DNA of 64,000 nucleotides, from positions 1-64,000 of the forward strand of contig JBGOEJ010000004.1 of NCBI GenBank assembly GCA_041446545.1, written 5' to 3'. Source of the DNA: Fervidibacter canadensis. Lineage in GTDB: Bacteria; Armatimonadota; Fervidibacteria; Fervidibacterales; Fervidibacteraceae. The first letter of the stretch is position 1, and each line of letters starts with the position of its first letter. The notes below the pieces were generated by a model. The model searched no databases. It saw only the letters and a list, made by a program, of their open reading frames with translations, and was not told where the DNA came from. The translations under genes and the position numbers were made by a program. Positions 42,927-52,164 of this stretch are shown here, piece after piece.

Positions 42927-44726
42927 ATGCGAAACCGTTTTGCCCTTTGGTTGGTGATGGGGGCGGTGTTTTCGCTGTCTTCTTCAGCGATGATGCCTGT
43001 CCCTCAAGCCCGCCGCCTCATCGTCGTCGTGTGTGATGGATTGACTTTCCCGATGCTGGAGCGAATGGGCGAGCCAATGCCGACGCTGCTGCGACACTGC
43101 GCTATCGGATTGCTCAGCGGCACTTCCGCCTCTTTACAAGGGCGTCAGGGTGTCTATGTCACCCTCGGCAGTGGAAAGCGTCAGAGCGCAAGCGAACGGG
43201 CATCGTTGGCGACATGGCTTCACCGACATCGCAAAACAGTGCAAACCCTTGGCGATGGCTTGCTCTTTGCGATCTTGGGCACGATGGCAAAAGAGCCCGT
43301 TCAGCGATGGGGGCGAAATGCCGATGTGTTGTTCGTTGCCGCCTCGCCCGGCAACTTAAGGCAGACCTTGCGTCGGCTGACGGCGACGATGCCTGCCGAT
43401 GCGTGCCTTTGGCTGCTTGTCCCCAACTCGCCTCAAACGGGTTGGTCAACCCGTCGCCTGACACCTATCGTGTTGTTCGGCAAAAGCGTTCCGAAAGGTT
43501 TGCTGGTTTCCTCCACGACGCGCCGAGTGGGGCTTGTTTCGTCGGTGGATTTTGCACCAACGCTTTTCACCCAACTGGGCATCCCTATTCCGCCTGAAGT
43601 GACAGGGGCACCGATGCACCTTATGCCGACGGACTCAGAAAGAGCCCTTGCAATGCTTCGTTGGTTGGATGAGCGAAGCCTGCGCCCTTTGCGCAACTTA
43701 TCGGCGTATGTCGTCGTCATCGTCGCTGTCATTGCCCTCGCTCTCGTCACCACCCTTCTCACCGTCCTGCATCCCACCCTGTTTTTTCGGTCGGTGCAAA
43801 GCGGCATCGTCGTCGGTGGCATGTCTATCCCCCTCGCTCTTTTCTTGGTCGCCCAATTGCCTTTCACTGGCGTTTCGGCAGCGGTGGCGTTGAGCGCCTT
43901 CATCTTGCTCATTGCCGCCGTCGCTTTTTTTCGCATCCTTCATAACCCGATGCTTGCGTGGCAGTTAGCGGGTTGGCTTTGTAGTGCGTCAGCGTTGATG
44001 GCATTGTTGGGGCTTCCTTTGTATTGGGCGACGCCGCTGGGGCATTACCCGACGACGGGTTGGCGCTACTTTGGCATCACCAATTCAGGCATCGGCATTG
44101 TCTTGGCGGGGACGATCTTTGCTTGGCGCTTGCTTCCGTTGCCACGAAAACTTGTCGCCGTCTGGTGCTTAGCGGCACCGTTGCTGATGGGTAGTTCCCT
44201 TTGGGGTGCCAATTTTGGGGGAGCGTTGACTTTAGCGATGGGGTTGGCAGCGGCATGGGAATGGTTGGCGACTGATCAACCCTCATGGCGGCGGGGTCTT
44301 GGGCGTATGGCGTTGGCGTTCCTTGCTGTCGTCTTCGTCTTGAGCCTTTCCGAAAATTGGCTGCCTGTTGACCAACGGGCACACTACGGGCAATTGCTTT
44401 GGCGCATGCAAGCGGTGGGCGTGGAAGCGTTGACGGAGATGGTCGGGCGCAAGGTGCGGTTGCTTTGGACATTTACGACGGCGATGCCGCTCAATTTTGT
44501 GCTCTTAACCGCTTTCGCCGCTTTTACCGTCGGTGTTCCCTTGCTTGCCCGCCGCTTTGCCGTTTTCAAGGAGTTGCTTCCCGCTTTCCTTGCCACCTTC
44601 ATCGGGGCGTGGGCAGGTTTTTGCCTCAACGACAGCGGCATAGAAGTTATCGGGATGGCACTCGTCTATGTCGGCGGCGTCTTTCTGCTGGCTTTGCCTC
44701 AATGCTATCCCTTCGGTGACGGGTGA
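42927..44726 (+). CDS. Polytopic membrane protein with an alkaline-phosphatase-like N-terminal half
   Basis: A signal-like start (VMGAVFSLSSSAMMP) is followed by RLIVVVCDGLTFPMLERMGE, which resembles the metal-binding first strand of the alkaline-phosphatase superfamily. VGLVSSVDFAPTLFTQLGI looks like the second metal-binding segment. From about residue 255 to the end there are roughly nine membrane helices. The usual nucleophile loop after the first Asp is not obvious, so activity is doubtful. I do not recognise a named family; a role in envelope lipid or glycan modification is only a guess. GAGGTGA precedes ATG 42927. Confidence 0.6.
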   Translation: MRNRFALWLVMGAVFSLSSSAMMPVPQARRLIVVVCDGLTFPMLERMGEPMPTLLRHCAIGLLSGTSASLQGRQGVYVTLGSGKRQSASERASLATWLHRHRKTVQTLGDGLLFAILGTMAKEPVQRWGRNADVLFVAASPGNLRQTLRRLTATMPADACLWLLVPNSPQTGWSTRRLTPIVLFGKSVPKGLLVSSTTRRVGLVSSVDFAPTLFTQLGIPIPPEVTGAPMHLMPTDSERALAMLRWLDERSLRPLRNLSAYVVVIVAVIALALVTTLLTVLHPTLFFRSVQSGIVVGGMSIPLALFLVAQLPFTGVSAAVALSAFILLIAAVAFFRILHNPMLAWQLAGWLCSASALMALLGLPLYWATPLGHYPTTGWRYFGITNSGIGIVLAGTIFAWRLLPLPRKLVAVWCLAAPLLMGSSLWGANFGGALTLAMGLAAAWEWLATDQPSWRRGLGRMALAFLAVVFVLSLSENWLPVDQRAHYGQLLWRMQAVGVEALTEMVGRKVRLLWTFTTAMPLNFVLLTAFAAFTVGVPLLARRFAVFKELLPAFLATFIGAWAGFCLNDSGIEVIGMALVYVGGVFLLALPQCYPFGDG

Positions 44727-44745
44727 AATTGCCCTTCCGCCTTTG

Positions 44746-45945
44746 CTATTGGCTGACGACCAACTTGGCAAATTTCCGTTTGCCGACCCGCACGATGTCA
44801 CCCGTTCGGACAGGGGTGACTTGCCGCCAATCGGTGATGCGTTCACCATTGAGTTCCACAGCGCCTTCGGTGATCAGCCGCTTGGCTTCGTTTTTGCTGG
44901 GGACTAATTCCAGTGCCACCAGCAAATCGGCGATAGGCATTGCTTGCAACTCTCTGGGCACTGTTACCGTCGGGATGTCGCTGGGCAATTCCCGTTGTTG
45001 GAAGACCCGCTCAAATTCGGCACGGGAGCGGTCGGCAGCCTCTTCGCCGTGATAGAGCCGAACGATTTCCCACGCCAACCGCTTCTTCGCTTCCATCGGG
45101 TGACCCGCCAAAATCTCGTCCACCTCCTGTTCGGGCACATCGGTGCAGAGGAGGAACCATTGGCGCATCAACGCATCGGGGATGCGCATGACCTTGCCAA
45201 ACATTTCTTCGGGAGGTTCAGCGATGCCGATGTAGTTGCCGAAACTCTTGCTCATTTTCCGAACGCCGTCCAAACCGATGAGCAATGGCATCAAAAACGC
45301 CACTTGGGGCTCTTGACCGTAAGCGCGTTGGATGTCCCGACCCGTCAGGATGTTGAACTTTTGGTCTAACCCGCCCATCTCCACATCGGCGCCCACCGCC
45401 ACGCTGTCGTAGGCTTGCATCAAAGGGTAGAGGAACTCGTGGAGGGCGATGGGTTGCTCGTTTTTGAAGCGTTGGGAAAAATCGTCCCGTTCCAACATGC
45501 GGGCGACGGTCATTTGAGAAGCGATGAAAACCAAATCGCTCAAGGTCAACTTGTCCAGCCACTCGGAGTTGTAGCGGACTTCCGTGCGGCTTCGGTCAAG
45601 GATGCGGAAGATTTGCTGGTTGTAAGTTTCGGCGTTGCGGCGCACTTCGTCCAAAGACAACTGGGGGCGGGTTTCGCTGCGCCCTGTCGGGTCGCCGATG
45701 GTGGCGGTTCGGTCGCCGATGATGAGCACGGCGGTGTGTCCCAAATCCTGCCACTGGCGCAACTTCCGCAAGACGACGGCAAATCCCAAGTGGATGTCCG
45801 ATGCCGTCGGGTCAATGCCCAACTTCACCCGCAAGGGCTCACCCGTCTTCAGGCTGCGCTCCAATTTCTGTCGCAGTTCTTCTTCGGGCACAATTTCCGC
45901 CACGCCTCGTTTCAAAATGGCTAATTGCTCCTCAACGCTCTTCAC
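44746..45945 (-). CDS. tyrS: Tyrosyl-tRNA synthetase
   Basis: Charges tRNA-Tyr. GIDPTASDIHLGFAV is the class I HIGH motif (His52), and GVRKMSKSFGNYIGI carries KMSKS near residue 231. The C-terminus ends in an S4 RNA-binding domain: NEAKRLITEGAVELNGERI. 399 residues, the TyrZ-like type. The HAD phosphatase gene ends 26 bases upstream. No T-box leader fits in this gap. Confidence 0.96.
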   Translation of the reverse strand: MKSVEEQLAILKRGVAEIVPEEELRQKLERSLKTGEPLRVKLGIDPTASDIHLGFAVVLRKLRQWQDLGHTAVLIIGDRTATIGDPTGRSETRPQLSLDEVRRNAETYNQQIFRILDRSRTEVRYNSEWLDKLTLSDLVFIASQMTVARMLERDDFSQRFKNEQPIALHEFLYPLMQAYDSVAVGADVEMGGLDQKFNILTGRDIQRAYGQEPQVAFLMPLLIGLDGVRKMSKSFGNYIGIAEPPEEMFGKVMRIPDALMRQWFLLCTDVPEQEVDEILAGHPMEAKKRLAWEIVRLYHGEEAADRSRAEFERVFQQRELPSDIPTVTVPRELQAMPIADLLVALELVPSKNEAKRLITEGAVELNGERITDWRQVTPVRTGDIVRVGKRKFAKLVVSQ

Positions 45946-45970
45946 ACTTCCTCACCTCAGCGACTTGCCT

Positions 45971-46780
45971 TTACCGCAGATGGTCTATTGCCCACCTTAT
46001 CGCTTCCGCCACGCCGTCGGAAGTGGGCGAACGGGTCACTAACCCGCCTGCTTTTTGCACCGCTGCCTTGATTTCTATTTCCGCATTGGCGACGGCGACG
46101 GGAAAGAAACCGTGTTCGCCATTGAGCATGTCCATGTCGTTGAGGCTATCGCCGATCGCCATCACCCGCTCCGGCGAAATCCCTAACGCCCGAACGAGAA
46201 ACCGCAACGCTTTGCCCTTTGTCCCGTCCCTCGGAATCAACCCGACGATGAAGGCATTGCGGTTAGGAATGAGGGTGGGGATGTCGGCGACAAATTCCCG
46301 CAGCCATCCCTCGGCTCGGCGGGCTTCGTCCGCTGTCTCGTAAATCAGCGAAAACCAACCCGCTCCCGTGTCAATGACCCAGCGGCGCGGCACTAAATCT
46401 GCTTCCGCCAGTCGTTGAAGCCATCGTTGAGCGTTGGGCAAGACGAATTGCTCCATTGCCTTCCGTGCCTCCTCGGTTCGTTGGCGATTCCATCCCGCCA
46501 ACGCCTCGTCTTCATGGCTACGCCCGTTGACGACGCGGTAGCAAAACTTTTCCTGTGCGATGACAAAGTGGGGAATGGGATCGCCAAAGGGTAACCCTTG
46601 TGCCAGCAACTCCAAACGCGTCTCACGGAAAGTCCGTCCTGTTGCCACGACGATCACGAGACCCGCTTCAGCGGCAGCGGACAATGCCGCTTTGCAAGCG
46701 TCGCTGATTTTCGCCTCGCCATCGCTCCAATCCAGCAAAGTGCTGTCTAAATCCATCGCCACCAAATCAAACCGCCGCAT
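45971..46780 (-). CDS. HAD-superfamily Cof-type phosphatase
   Basis: Motif I VAMDLDSTLLDW, motif II VIVVATGRTF, Lys-containing RDGTKGKALRFLVRAL, and motif III MAIGDSLNDMDML are complete. Such enzymes dephosphorylate small sugar phosphates or nucleotides; the substrate is unknown. I start at MRRFDL (46780), nine bases after AAAGGAG. The queE gene ends in the same region, overlapping the unused upstream ATG at 46798. Confidence 0.9.
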   Translation of the reverse strand: MRRFDLVAMDLDSTLLDWSDGEAKISDACKAALSAAAEAGLVIVVATGRTFRETRLELLAQGLPFGDPIPHFVIAQEKFCYRVVNGRSHEDEALAGWNRQRTEEARKAMEQFVLPNAQRWLQRLAEADLVPRRWVIDTGAGWFSLIYETADEARRAEGWLREFVADIPTLIPNRNAFIVGLIPRDGTKGKALRFLVRALGISPERVMAIGDSLNDMDMLNGEHGFFPVAVANAEIEIKAAVQKAGGLVTRSPTSDGVAEAIRWAIDHLR

Positions 46781-46794
46781 GCTGCCAACTCCTT

Positions 46795-47619
46795 TCACGC
46801 CAAGTTGACGAACTTGTGCACTTGCGGGACGATGCGGACATCGGGCAACTGCGAGCGCGCTGATGCCAGCAATCGCAACAGCAATGCCAAAGAGGGTGGC
46901 TCTGTGACGAACCGAGCGGGCGTGACGGGTTGCAAGATAAGCGGGATGGGCGAAAAAGCCTTGCGGTGTTGCGATGACAATTGAGCCAGCATCGTTACCG
47001 CCAGCAAAAACTCGCCCTCATCAATGTCGGGCGTGATGACGATTTTGGCGCACGCTTCTTTCCCCGATTGAGCCAGCAAACTCAAGAAAGTTTCCGTCGC
47101 CTGCCAATTCAGCGGTTCGCCCGTCGTGGACGGGAGTTTGATGTCGGCAGCGATGGCGTCCACGAAAGGCAAAACTTTTCGCAACGCTTCGGGCAAACCG
47201 CCTTCCGTTTCCAACAAGATGCGAAAACCTTGTTCCTTCAGCGCCTTAGCCAGCATCGCCAGAAAGTCGGCTTGGAGCAACGGTTCGCCTCCCGTGAAAG
47301 TCACCCAATCGGTTAGCCCATCGGCTGCCTGCGTCACCCACGCCACGACTTGGCTCAATGGGATAGGGTTGTCCACGACCAAATCGGGGTCACCTGTCCG
47401 CCAGCGCAGCCAAAGGCGCGCCTTTCGTTCGGCGACAAGGGCGTATTCGGTGTCGCAATACTTGCAGCGCCGATGGCAACCCGTCGTGCGGACGAAAACC
47501 ATCGGGATGCCGACCCAAAGTCCTTCGCCTTGCAAACTCAGGTAAAGTTCGCTGAGGTTGCCTTTCGCCACGCTCTGAATGGCTGTGGACGAGTGAGGTT
47601 TTCGTTCGGTCAATGCCAT
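46795..47619 (-). CDS. queE: 7-carboxy-7-deazaguanine synthase (radical SAM)
   Basis: Ring contraction step of 7-deazaguanine (queuosine/preQ0) synthesis. The radical SAM cluster motif is CHRRCKYCDTEY (C-x3-C-x2-C). SELYLSLQGEGLWVGIPMVFVR at the start and FTGGEPLLQADF are typical of QueE. IAADIKLPST and VQVHKFVN-like ending are consistent. I use ATG 47619 (MALTER), with ATG 47634 as alternative. galU lies 88 bases upstream. Confidence 0.88.
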   Translation of the reverse strand: MALTERKPHSSTAIQSVAKGNLSELYLSLQGEGLWVGIPMVFVRTTGCHRRCKYCDTEYALVAERKARLWLRWRTGDPDLVVDNPIPLSQVVAWVTQAADGLTDWVTFTGGEPLLQADFLAMLAKALKEQGFRILLETEGGLPEALRKVLPFVDAIAADIKLPSTTGEPLNWQATETFLSLLAQSGKEACAKIVITPDIDEGEFLLAVTMLAQLSSQHRKAFSPIPLILQPVTPARFVTEPPSLALLLRLLASARSQLPDVRIVPQVHKFVNLA

Positions 47620-47707
47620 GTCCTCATGCACCATCCCTTTTTGAGCCGCAGGGAAATTTTGCGACAGGCAGAGAACCTTTTTGCGGGCGAGGAGAACGAA
47701 GGCATTG

Positions 47708-48583
47708 TCAAGGGCGAAGGCGACGAAGCCAACGGCGCAAATGCTGGCGAACGATTGTCCCAACTTCTGGGTCGTGCAAAGCGGTGAAAAGGAAGGCGGT
47801 AAAGTAGTCGGCGAAGTTGCCGACATCCAAGCGCTGGCGCTCTCCCAACTCAACACAGAAAACTTTCTCGCCCTTGTGCACCAGGTAGCGAATAGCGTCG
47901 GTCAGTTGCCATTCACCTTCCATCGGTCGGGTCGCTGCGAGGGCATCGTAGATGATGGGGGCAAAGAGATAGCGGGCGGCGACAGCATAACGGCTGGGAG
48001 CGTTTTCGGGGGACGGCTTTTCCACGATGTCCGTCACTTCAGCGACGCCGTCCCGCCACCGCCGAAAAGCGACGACGCCGTATTTGGACACTTGCGAACG
48101 AGGGATGGATTGCACGGAGATGACGGCAGCGGGACGATAGCGGCGAAAAGTTTCCACCATCATCCGAAGGAGCGACCCTTTCTCCCGCTCCCAAATGACG
48201 CAGTCGCCGTAGGCGACGAGAAAAGGTTCATCATCGGTGAAAGTTTTGGCGAGCCAAACGGCGTGCCCGCTGCCCAGCGGTCGGGGTTGGCGCAAATAGG
48301 ACAAGATGACGCCCAACCGCTCCGCTGTCGGCACTTTATCGTCGGGGAAATCGGACAGGTCGCCATCCTCGTCAAAGTGGTCTTCCACACTCCGCTTGCG
48401 TCGCCCTGTGATGAGCAAAATTTGGCGGATGTCAGCGGCTGCCAGTTCCTCCACGACATACTGCAAGACGGGTTTGCGTCCCAACGGTAGCATCTCTTTG
48501 GGTTGGGCTTTGGTCAAAGGCAACAAGCGCGAACCAATGCCCGCCACAGGGACGACCGCTTTCCGAGCCATCTTTTCGCTCAT
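47708..48583 (-). CDS. galU: UTP-glucose-1-phosphate uridylyltransferase
   Basis: Forms UDP-glucose for glycan and envelope synthesis. AVVPVAGIGSRLLPLTKAQPKEMLPL is split here only by length, with its Gly-rich nucleotide loop intact. QYVVEELAAADIRQILLITG, GSGHAVWLAK, YGDCVIW, and TDIVEKPSPENAPSRYAV are the conserved segments. I start at MSEKMAR (48583), nine bases after GGAGGTC. It is followed by queE, which may share its transcript. Confidence 0.9.
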   Translation of the reverse strand: MSEKMARKAVVPVAGIGSRLLPLTKAQPKEMLPLGRKPVLQYVVEELAAADIRQILLITGRRKRSVEDHFDEDGDLSDFPDDKVPTAERLGVILSYLRQPRPLGSGHAVWLAKTFTDDEPFLVAYGDCVIWEREKGSLLRMMVETFRRYRPAAVISVQSIPRSQVSKYGVVAFRRWRDGVAEVTDIVEKPSPENAPSRYAVAARYLFAPIIYDALAATRPMEGEWQLTDAIRYLVHKGEKVFCVELGERQRLDVGNFADYFTAFLFTALHDPEVGTIVRQHLRRWLRRLRP

Positions 48584-48679
48584 CCCGACCCGACCTCCGT
48601 CTTCCAACCCGCTCTCGGGGCTTCGGGGAAAAGTTTGGCTCGCAAAAACGAGAGCCTTCCATGACGGATGAAAGGTTCA

Positions 48680-49381
48680 CTAAAGCCGAACGGGAATGGG
48701 GCGAACGACCCGAATTTCCCTCAGCGTGACGGAACAAGCGTAGGCTCGCACCAAGACACCTGCTTGTGCCGCTTCCCGCAAATGGCGGGCGAAAGCGGGG
48801 TCGGCAAACTCGTGGGGGTGAAAGGATTTTGCGTCGGGACGCTGGACGATGAAGACGACGGCGGTGGGAATGCCCTCCCGACGCAGCGCCGTCAGCAACC
48901 GCAAATGCCTTTGCCCTCGCACCGTCGGCGCATCGGGGAAAAGGGCGACGCCCTTGACCACCAGCGTCACCGATTTCGTCTCCACCAGCCAGTAGGATGG
49001 TGGCTCATTGGCAACTTGAAGGCAAAGGTCAAGGCGATGATTGCCATAAGCGATTTCGGGCTGAACGCCAAGCACTTTCCCAAAAACCTGCACTTTGCCC
49101 GTGTAAATTCCCTCCAAGAGCAGTTGGGGCGGTAAGCGGGCATCCAAGCAAACCAGCGTTTCGCCATCCCGCGCCAGCAACACATCGTAAGCCGTCCGAC
49201 GCCCTCGCCCTGAGCGGGGAACGAGCCATACCTCGTTGTCAGGTCGCAAGACTTCCTGCAAACGACCCGAATTGGGCAGGTGGGCTTCCACAACTGTCCC
49301 GTCAGGCAAACGAACGACAACGGCGAACCGATTGAGCCGTCGGAGAAACTTCGCTGCCACGAGAGTTTTCGGTAAATCCAT
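48680..49381 (-). CDS. sfsA: SfsA (sugar fermentation stimulation / DNA-binding) protein
   Basis: 233 residues. AKFLRRLNRFAVVVRLPDG is the OB-like start, VEAHLPNSGRLQEVLRP and WLVETKSVTLV carry conserved SfsA residues, followed by FPDAPTVRGQRHLRLL. The last part looks like the nuclease-like fold of SfsA. The role in E. coli is regulation of maltose genes; a nuclease-like role is also proposed. Confidence 0.93.
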   Translation of the reverse strand: MDLPKTLVAAKFLRRLNRFAVVVRLPDGTVVEAHLPNSGRLQEVLRPDNEVWLVPRSGRGRRTAYDVLLARDGETLVCLDARLPPQLLLEGIYTGKVQVFGKVLGVQPEIAYGNHRLDLCLQVANEPPSYWLVETKSVTLVVKGVALFPDAPTVRGQRHLRLLTALRREGIPTAVVFIVQRPDAKSFHPHEFADPAFARHLREAAQAGVLVRAYACSVTLREIRVVRPIPVRL

Positions 49382-49494
49382 CCGTCATCCCTACTCGCTA
49401 ACGGAAACGGCAAAGAGATTGCTTTTTCAATCGTGCCTTTTGGGCGCTCCGACATGGTCACGCTTGGGCTCCTGCACGCCCTCGCTCTTTTTCG

Positions 49495-49929
49495 TCACAC
49501 ATCAAAGATGACCTGCACCTTCAAGCCCCCATCGTCAGGTTCAATGCGCAAAAGGTGATGGGTGACGGCTTTGATGTGATGCAGCAAGACGATGCCGTCG
49601 TGGAGCGGTTCGCCCATCACGATGCCTGTCACTTCCGTCTCGCTTAGGTGCGTCACTTGCGCTCGGCAAGGGATGAAGGCGTCGCTTTCTCGCAAGTAAT
49701 GCAACTCCTTAAGCCATCGCAACAAAAGCAATTCGGGGTCGGGCATCGGGATTTGCACGCAAACTTCCCGCCGCTGTCGGGGCGAGACGGTGGACAAATC
49801 CGCCATCAGGCTGAACATGCCCAACGCCGCATTTTCCAACAACTCCCGCAAATCCGAGCCATAAGCGATGATGCCGACATCAGCGGTGTGGTCAATGACC
49901 TCAAAGGATGGGCGAGACCGTCTCGTCAT
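49495..49929 (-). CDS. Archease
   Basis: Activator of RtcB-type tRNA ligases. FEVIDHTADVGIIAYG contains the metal-binding Asp and His; AALGMFSLMADLSTV, LLLLRWLKELHYL and HHIKAVTHH are the remaining signatures. I start at ATG 49929 (MTRRSRP), preceded by GGAGGTG. The RtcB partner gene is not in the window. Confidence 0.9.
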   Translation of the reverse strand: MTRRSRPSFEVIDHTADVGIIAYGSDLRELLENAALGMFSLMADLSTVSPRQRREVCVQIPMPDPELLLLRWLKELHYLRESDAFIPCRAQVTHLSETEVTGIVMGEPLHDGIVLLHHIKAVTHHLLRIEPDDGGLKVQVIFDV

Positions 49930-50005
49930 CGTCGGCACCTCCGTTGGCGATGCGCCCTCAAAATTCTATGCGCCTTTCATCCCAACGCATCGGAGGTGGT
50001 CGTTG

Positions 50006-51067
50006 ATGGAGGCATTGTGGCGGTTCAATTTAGGCTTGGGCAGTCTGCCGTTGTTGCTGGATGCGGAGACACGCTCCATTTCCGCTGAAAACCCGACGGG
50101 TGAGAAAGGCGGCGGAGCGAAAGCGGAACCCACACCCGATAATCCCGCCTCAGAATTGGGGCTCGGTTGGAAAGTCCGCCCTTGCATCACCTTGAGGGCA
50201 GGCGAAACGGTGACCTTAGCCGACATTCAAGGGGCGGGCATCATCCAACACCTTTGGATGACCGTCAGCGAGAAAGCCTACCGCACTTGCCTTTTGCGGA
50301 TGTTTTGGGACGACGAGGAGACGCCCTCGGTGGAAGTGCCATTGGGCGACTTTTTCTGCAATGGGCATGGCTTTCGTTACGAAGTGAATGCACTGCCCAT
50401 CGTCGTCAATCCTGTCGGCGGTTTCAACGCCTACTTCCCGATGCCTTTTCGTCGGCGGGCGCGCATCACGATAGAAAACCAGCGTTGGGAAGACATCGGC
50501 GGCTTCTACTACCAAATCACCTACGCCCTTGTCACCGACTTGCCCGATAACATCGGCTACTTCCACGCCCAATGGCGGCGCTCCATGACAACGCGGGAGC
50601 ATCCTGAGCACACGATTTTGGACGGCGTGAAAGGGCGGGGGCATTATGTCGGGACCTTTCTGGCGTGGACGCAACTGTCCAACGGCTGGTGGGGCGAGGG
50701 TGAAATCAAGTTCTACATTGACGGTGACACAGAATTCCCGACGATTTGTGGGACGGGGACGGAAGACTATGTCGGCGGGGCGTGGGGCTTTGGGGGCAAG
50801 ACTTACTCAACGGCGTTTTTGGGTTATCCTTTCCGCAAAGCGGAGGCAGGCGAAGTGCCTCGCCATTGCCTTTACCGCTTCCATATCTTTGACCCCATCC
50901 GATTTCGCAGCGATTTGCGGGTGACCATCCAAGCGTTGGGTTGGTATCCTGACGGGAAGTTCCAACCCCTCACTGACGACATCGCCTCTGTCGCTTACTG
51001 GTATCAAACCGAACCCCATGCACCCTTCCCACCAATCCCGCCGCTGCGGGAACGATGGTCGCGGTGA
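50006..51067 (+). CDS. DUF2961 / GH172-family protein
   Basis: 353 residues. The signature is ICGTGTEDYVGGAWGFGG, with LADIQGAGIIQHLWMTV and SVEVPLGDFFCNGHG before it. GH172 proteins cleave or form alpha-linked fructo- or arabino-furanosides. No signal peptide is visible. The start is ATG 50006, with GGAGGTGG upstream. It diverges from archease over a short region of about 76 bases. Confidence 0.88.
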   Translation: MEALWRFNLGLGSLPLLLDAETRSISAENPTGEKGGGAKAEPTPDNPASELGLGWKVRPCITLRAGETVTLADIQGAGIIQHLWMTVSEKAYRTCLLRMFWDDEETPSVEVPLGDFFCNGHGFRYEVNALPIVVNPVGGFNAYFPMPFRRRARITIENQRWEDIGGFYYQITYALVTDLPDNIGYFHAQWRRSMTTREHPEHTILDGVKGRGHYVGTFLAWTQLSNGWWGEGEIKFYIDGDTEFPTICGTGTEDYVGGAWGFGGKTYSTAFLGYPFRKAEAGEVPRHCLYRFHIFDPIRFRSDLRVTIQALGWYPDGKFQPLTDDIASVAYWYQTEPHAPFPPIPPLRERWSR

Positions 51068-51197
51068 GTCAAAGCAAGCAAGAGTTGTCCTTATTTCGTC
51101 CTTTCTCGTCCGAAGGCAAACTATTGCAGGCAGTGTCGTCAAGCAGCCAAGGCTACTGCCAAGACTGCAGGGAGCCTTCTTGAAGGGGGGAGTTACC

Positions 51198-52100
51198 ATG
51201 ATCAAAGGCAACGGAAAGGGCACACAAGGGCGTTTTGGTTTCACCCTCATTGAGTTGTTGGTGGTGATAGCGATCATCGCCATTCTGGCAGCCATCCTGT
51301 TCCCCGTCTTCAGCCGGGCTCGGGATAAGGCGCGTCAAGCCGTCTGCACCAGCAACATGAAAAACATCGGCTTAGCCTTTCAGATGTATGCCCAAGACTA
51401 CGATGGCAAGTTCCCGACACCCGGCGGTCAGGCGATGTATGGAGATCCAGGCGCTCCCAATGTTTGCCGCTCCCCTTTGAACGGCTGGGTTCAATCGGCA
51501 GGACCTGGCTTGGGGCAAGATGTCGGCGGCATCTGGCCTTATGTTCGGATGCGCAGCAATAACCCCGGTTCTAATGTTTGGTCATGCCCTAACGCCATCC
51601 CTGGGCAGGGCAATGTCTTTTCGCCGGGTCAAAACTACATCATGAACGACTATGTCCGCTCCGCTCATCCAGGGCAGGCATTCACCCGCACCCCTTGCTC
51701 GGCTAACCTTCCTGGCTACTTTGATGGGGCTTCCGACGCCGCTATTCAGGAACCAGTGCGGGTTATTTTGGTTTACGAAGGTGCTCAACGGACTAACGGG
51801 AGCGTTGCCCGCAACGGCAGCATTTACTTCAGTCTCGGTAGGGCAAGCGCTCACCCTCCTATCCCTGTTAACAACCCGACCATCTACCATTCCCTCGGTA
51901 GCAATTTCATCTTTTGCGATGGACATGTGAAATGGCGCCGCCCCAACACCACTTGGACTGCTGCTACCAACTGGGCGGTGCAACAATACAACCCCGATTA
52001 TTGGGCAGTCTTAAACGACCCTCGCTCAGAAGCAGGTCCGCCAGGTGGTGGCGCCGAGGACAACTGGAACCCCCGAATCGGTGGCGTCGTCTACCCCTAA
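51198..52100 (+). CDS. DUF1559 type IV prepilin-like protein, second copy
   Basis: The start at ATG 51198, after AAGGGGGGAG, is followed by a short leader and GFTLIELLVVIAIIAILAAI, which is almost identical to that of the copy at 39216. SNMKNIGLAFQMYAQDYDGK and FIFCDGHVKWRR are typical of DUF1559. It is probably processed by the same prepilin peptidase. It follows GH172 by 130 bases in the same direction. Confidence 0.93.
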   Translation: MIKGNGKGTQGRFGFTLIELLVVIAIIAILAAILFPVFSRARDKARQAVCTSNMKNIGLAFQMYAQDYDGKFPTPGGQAMYGDPGAPNVCRSPLNGWVQSAGPGLGQDVGGIWPYVRMRSNNPGSNVWSCPNAIPGQGNVFSPGQNYIMNDYVRSAHPGQAFTRTPCSANLPGYFDGASDAAIQEPVRVILVYEGAQRTNGSVARNGSIYFSLGRASAHPPIPVNNPTIYHSLGSNFIFCDGHVKWRRPNTTWTAATNWAVQQYNPDYWAVLNDPRSEAGPPGGGAEDNWNPRIGGVVYP

Positions 52101-52164
52101 TGCTGACCCGAACCAATGGGCGAAAACGATGGGAAGGATGTGAGGGGACGGGAGGAAGGCAATC

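Noticed and set aside
46214..46227. Two heptamer-like units in the HAD gene
   Set aside because: Only two units, and the residues (RDGTKGKAL) are the conserved HAD lysine region, so chance similarity is likely.
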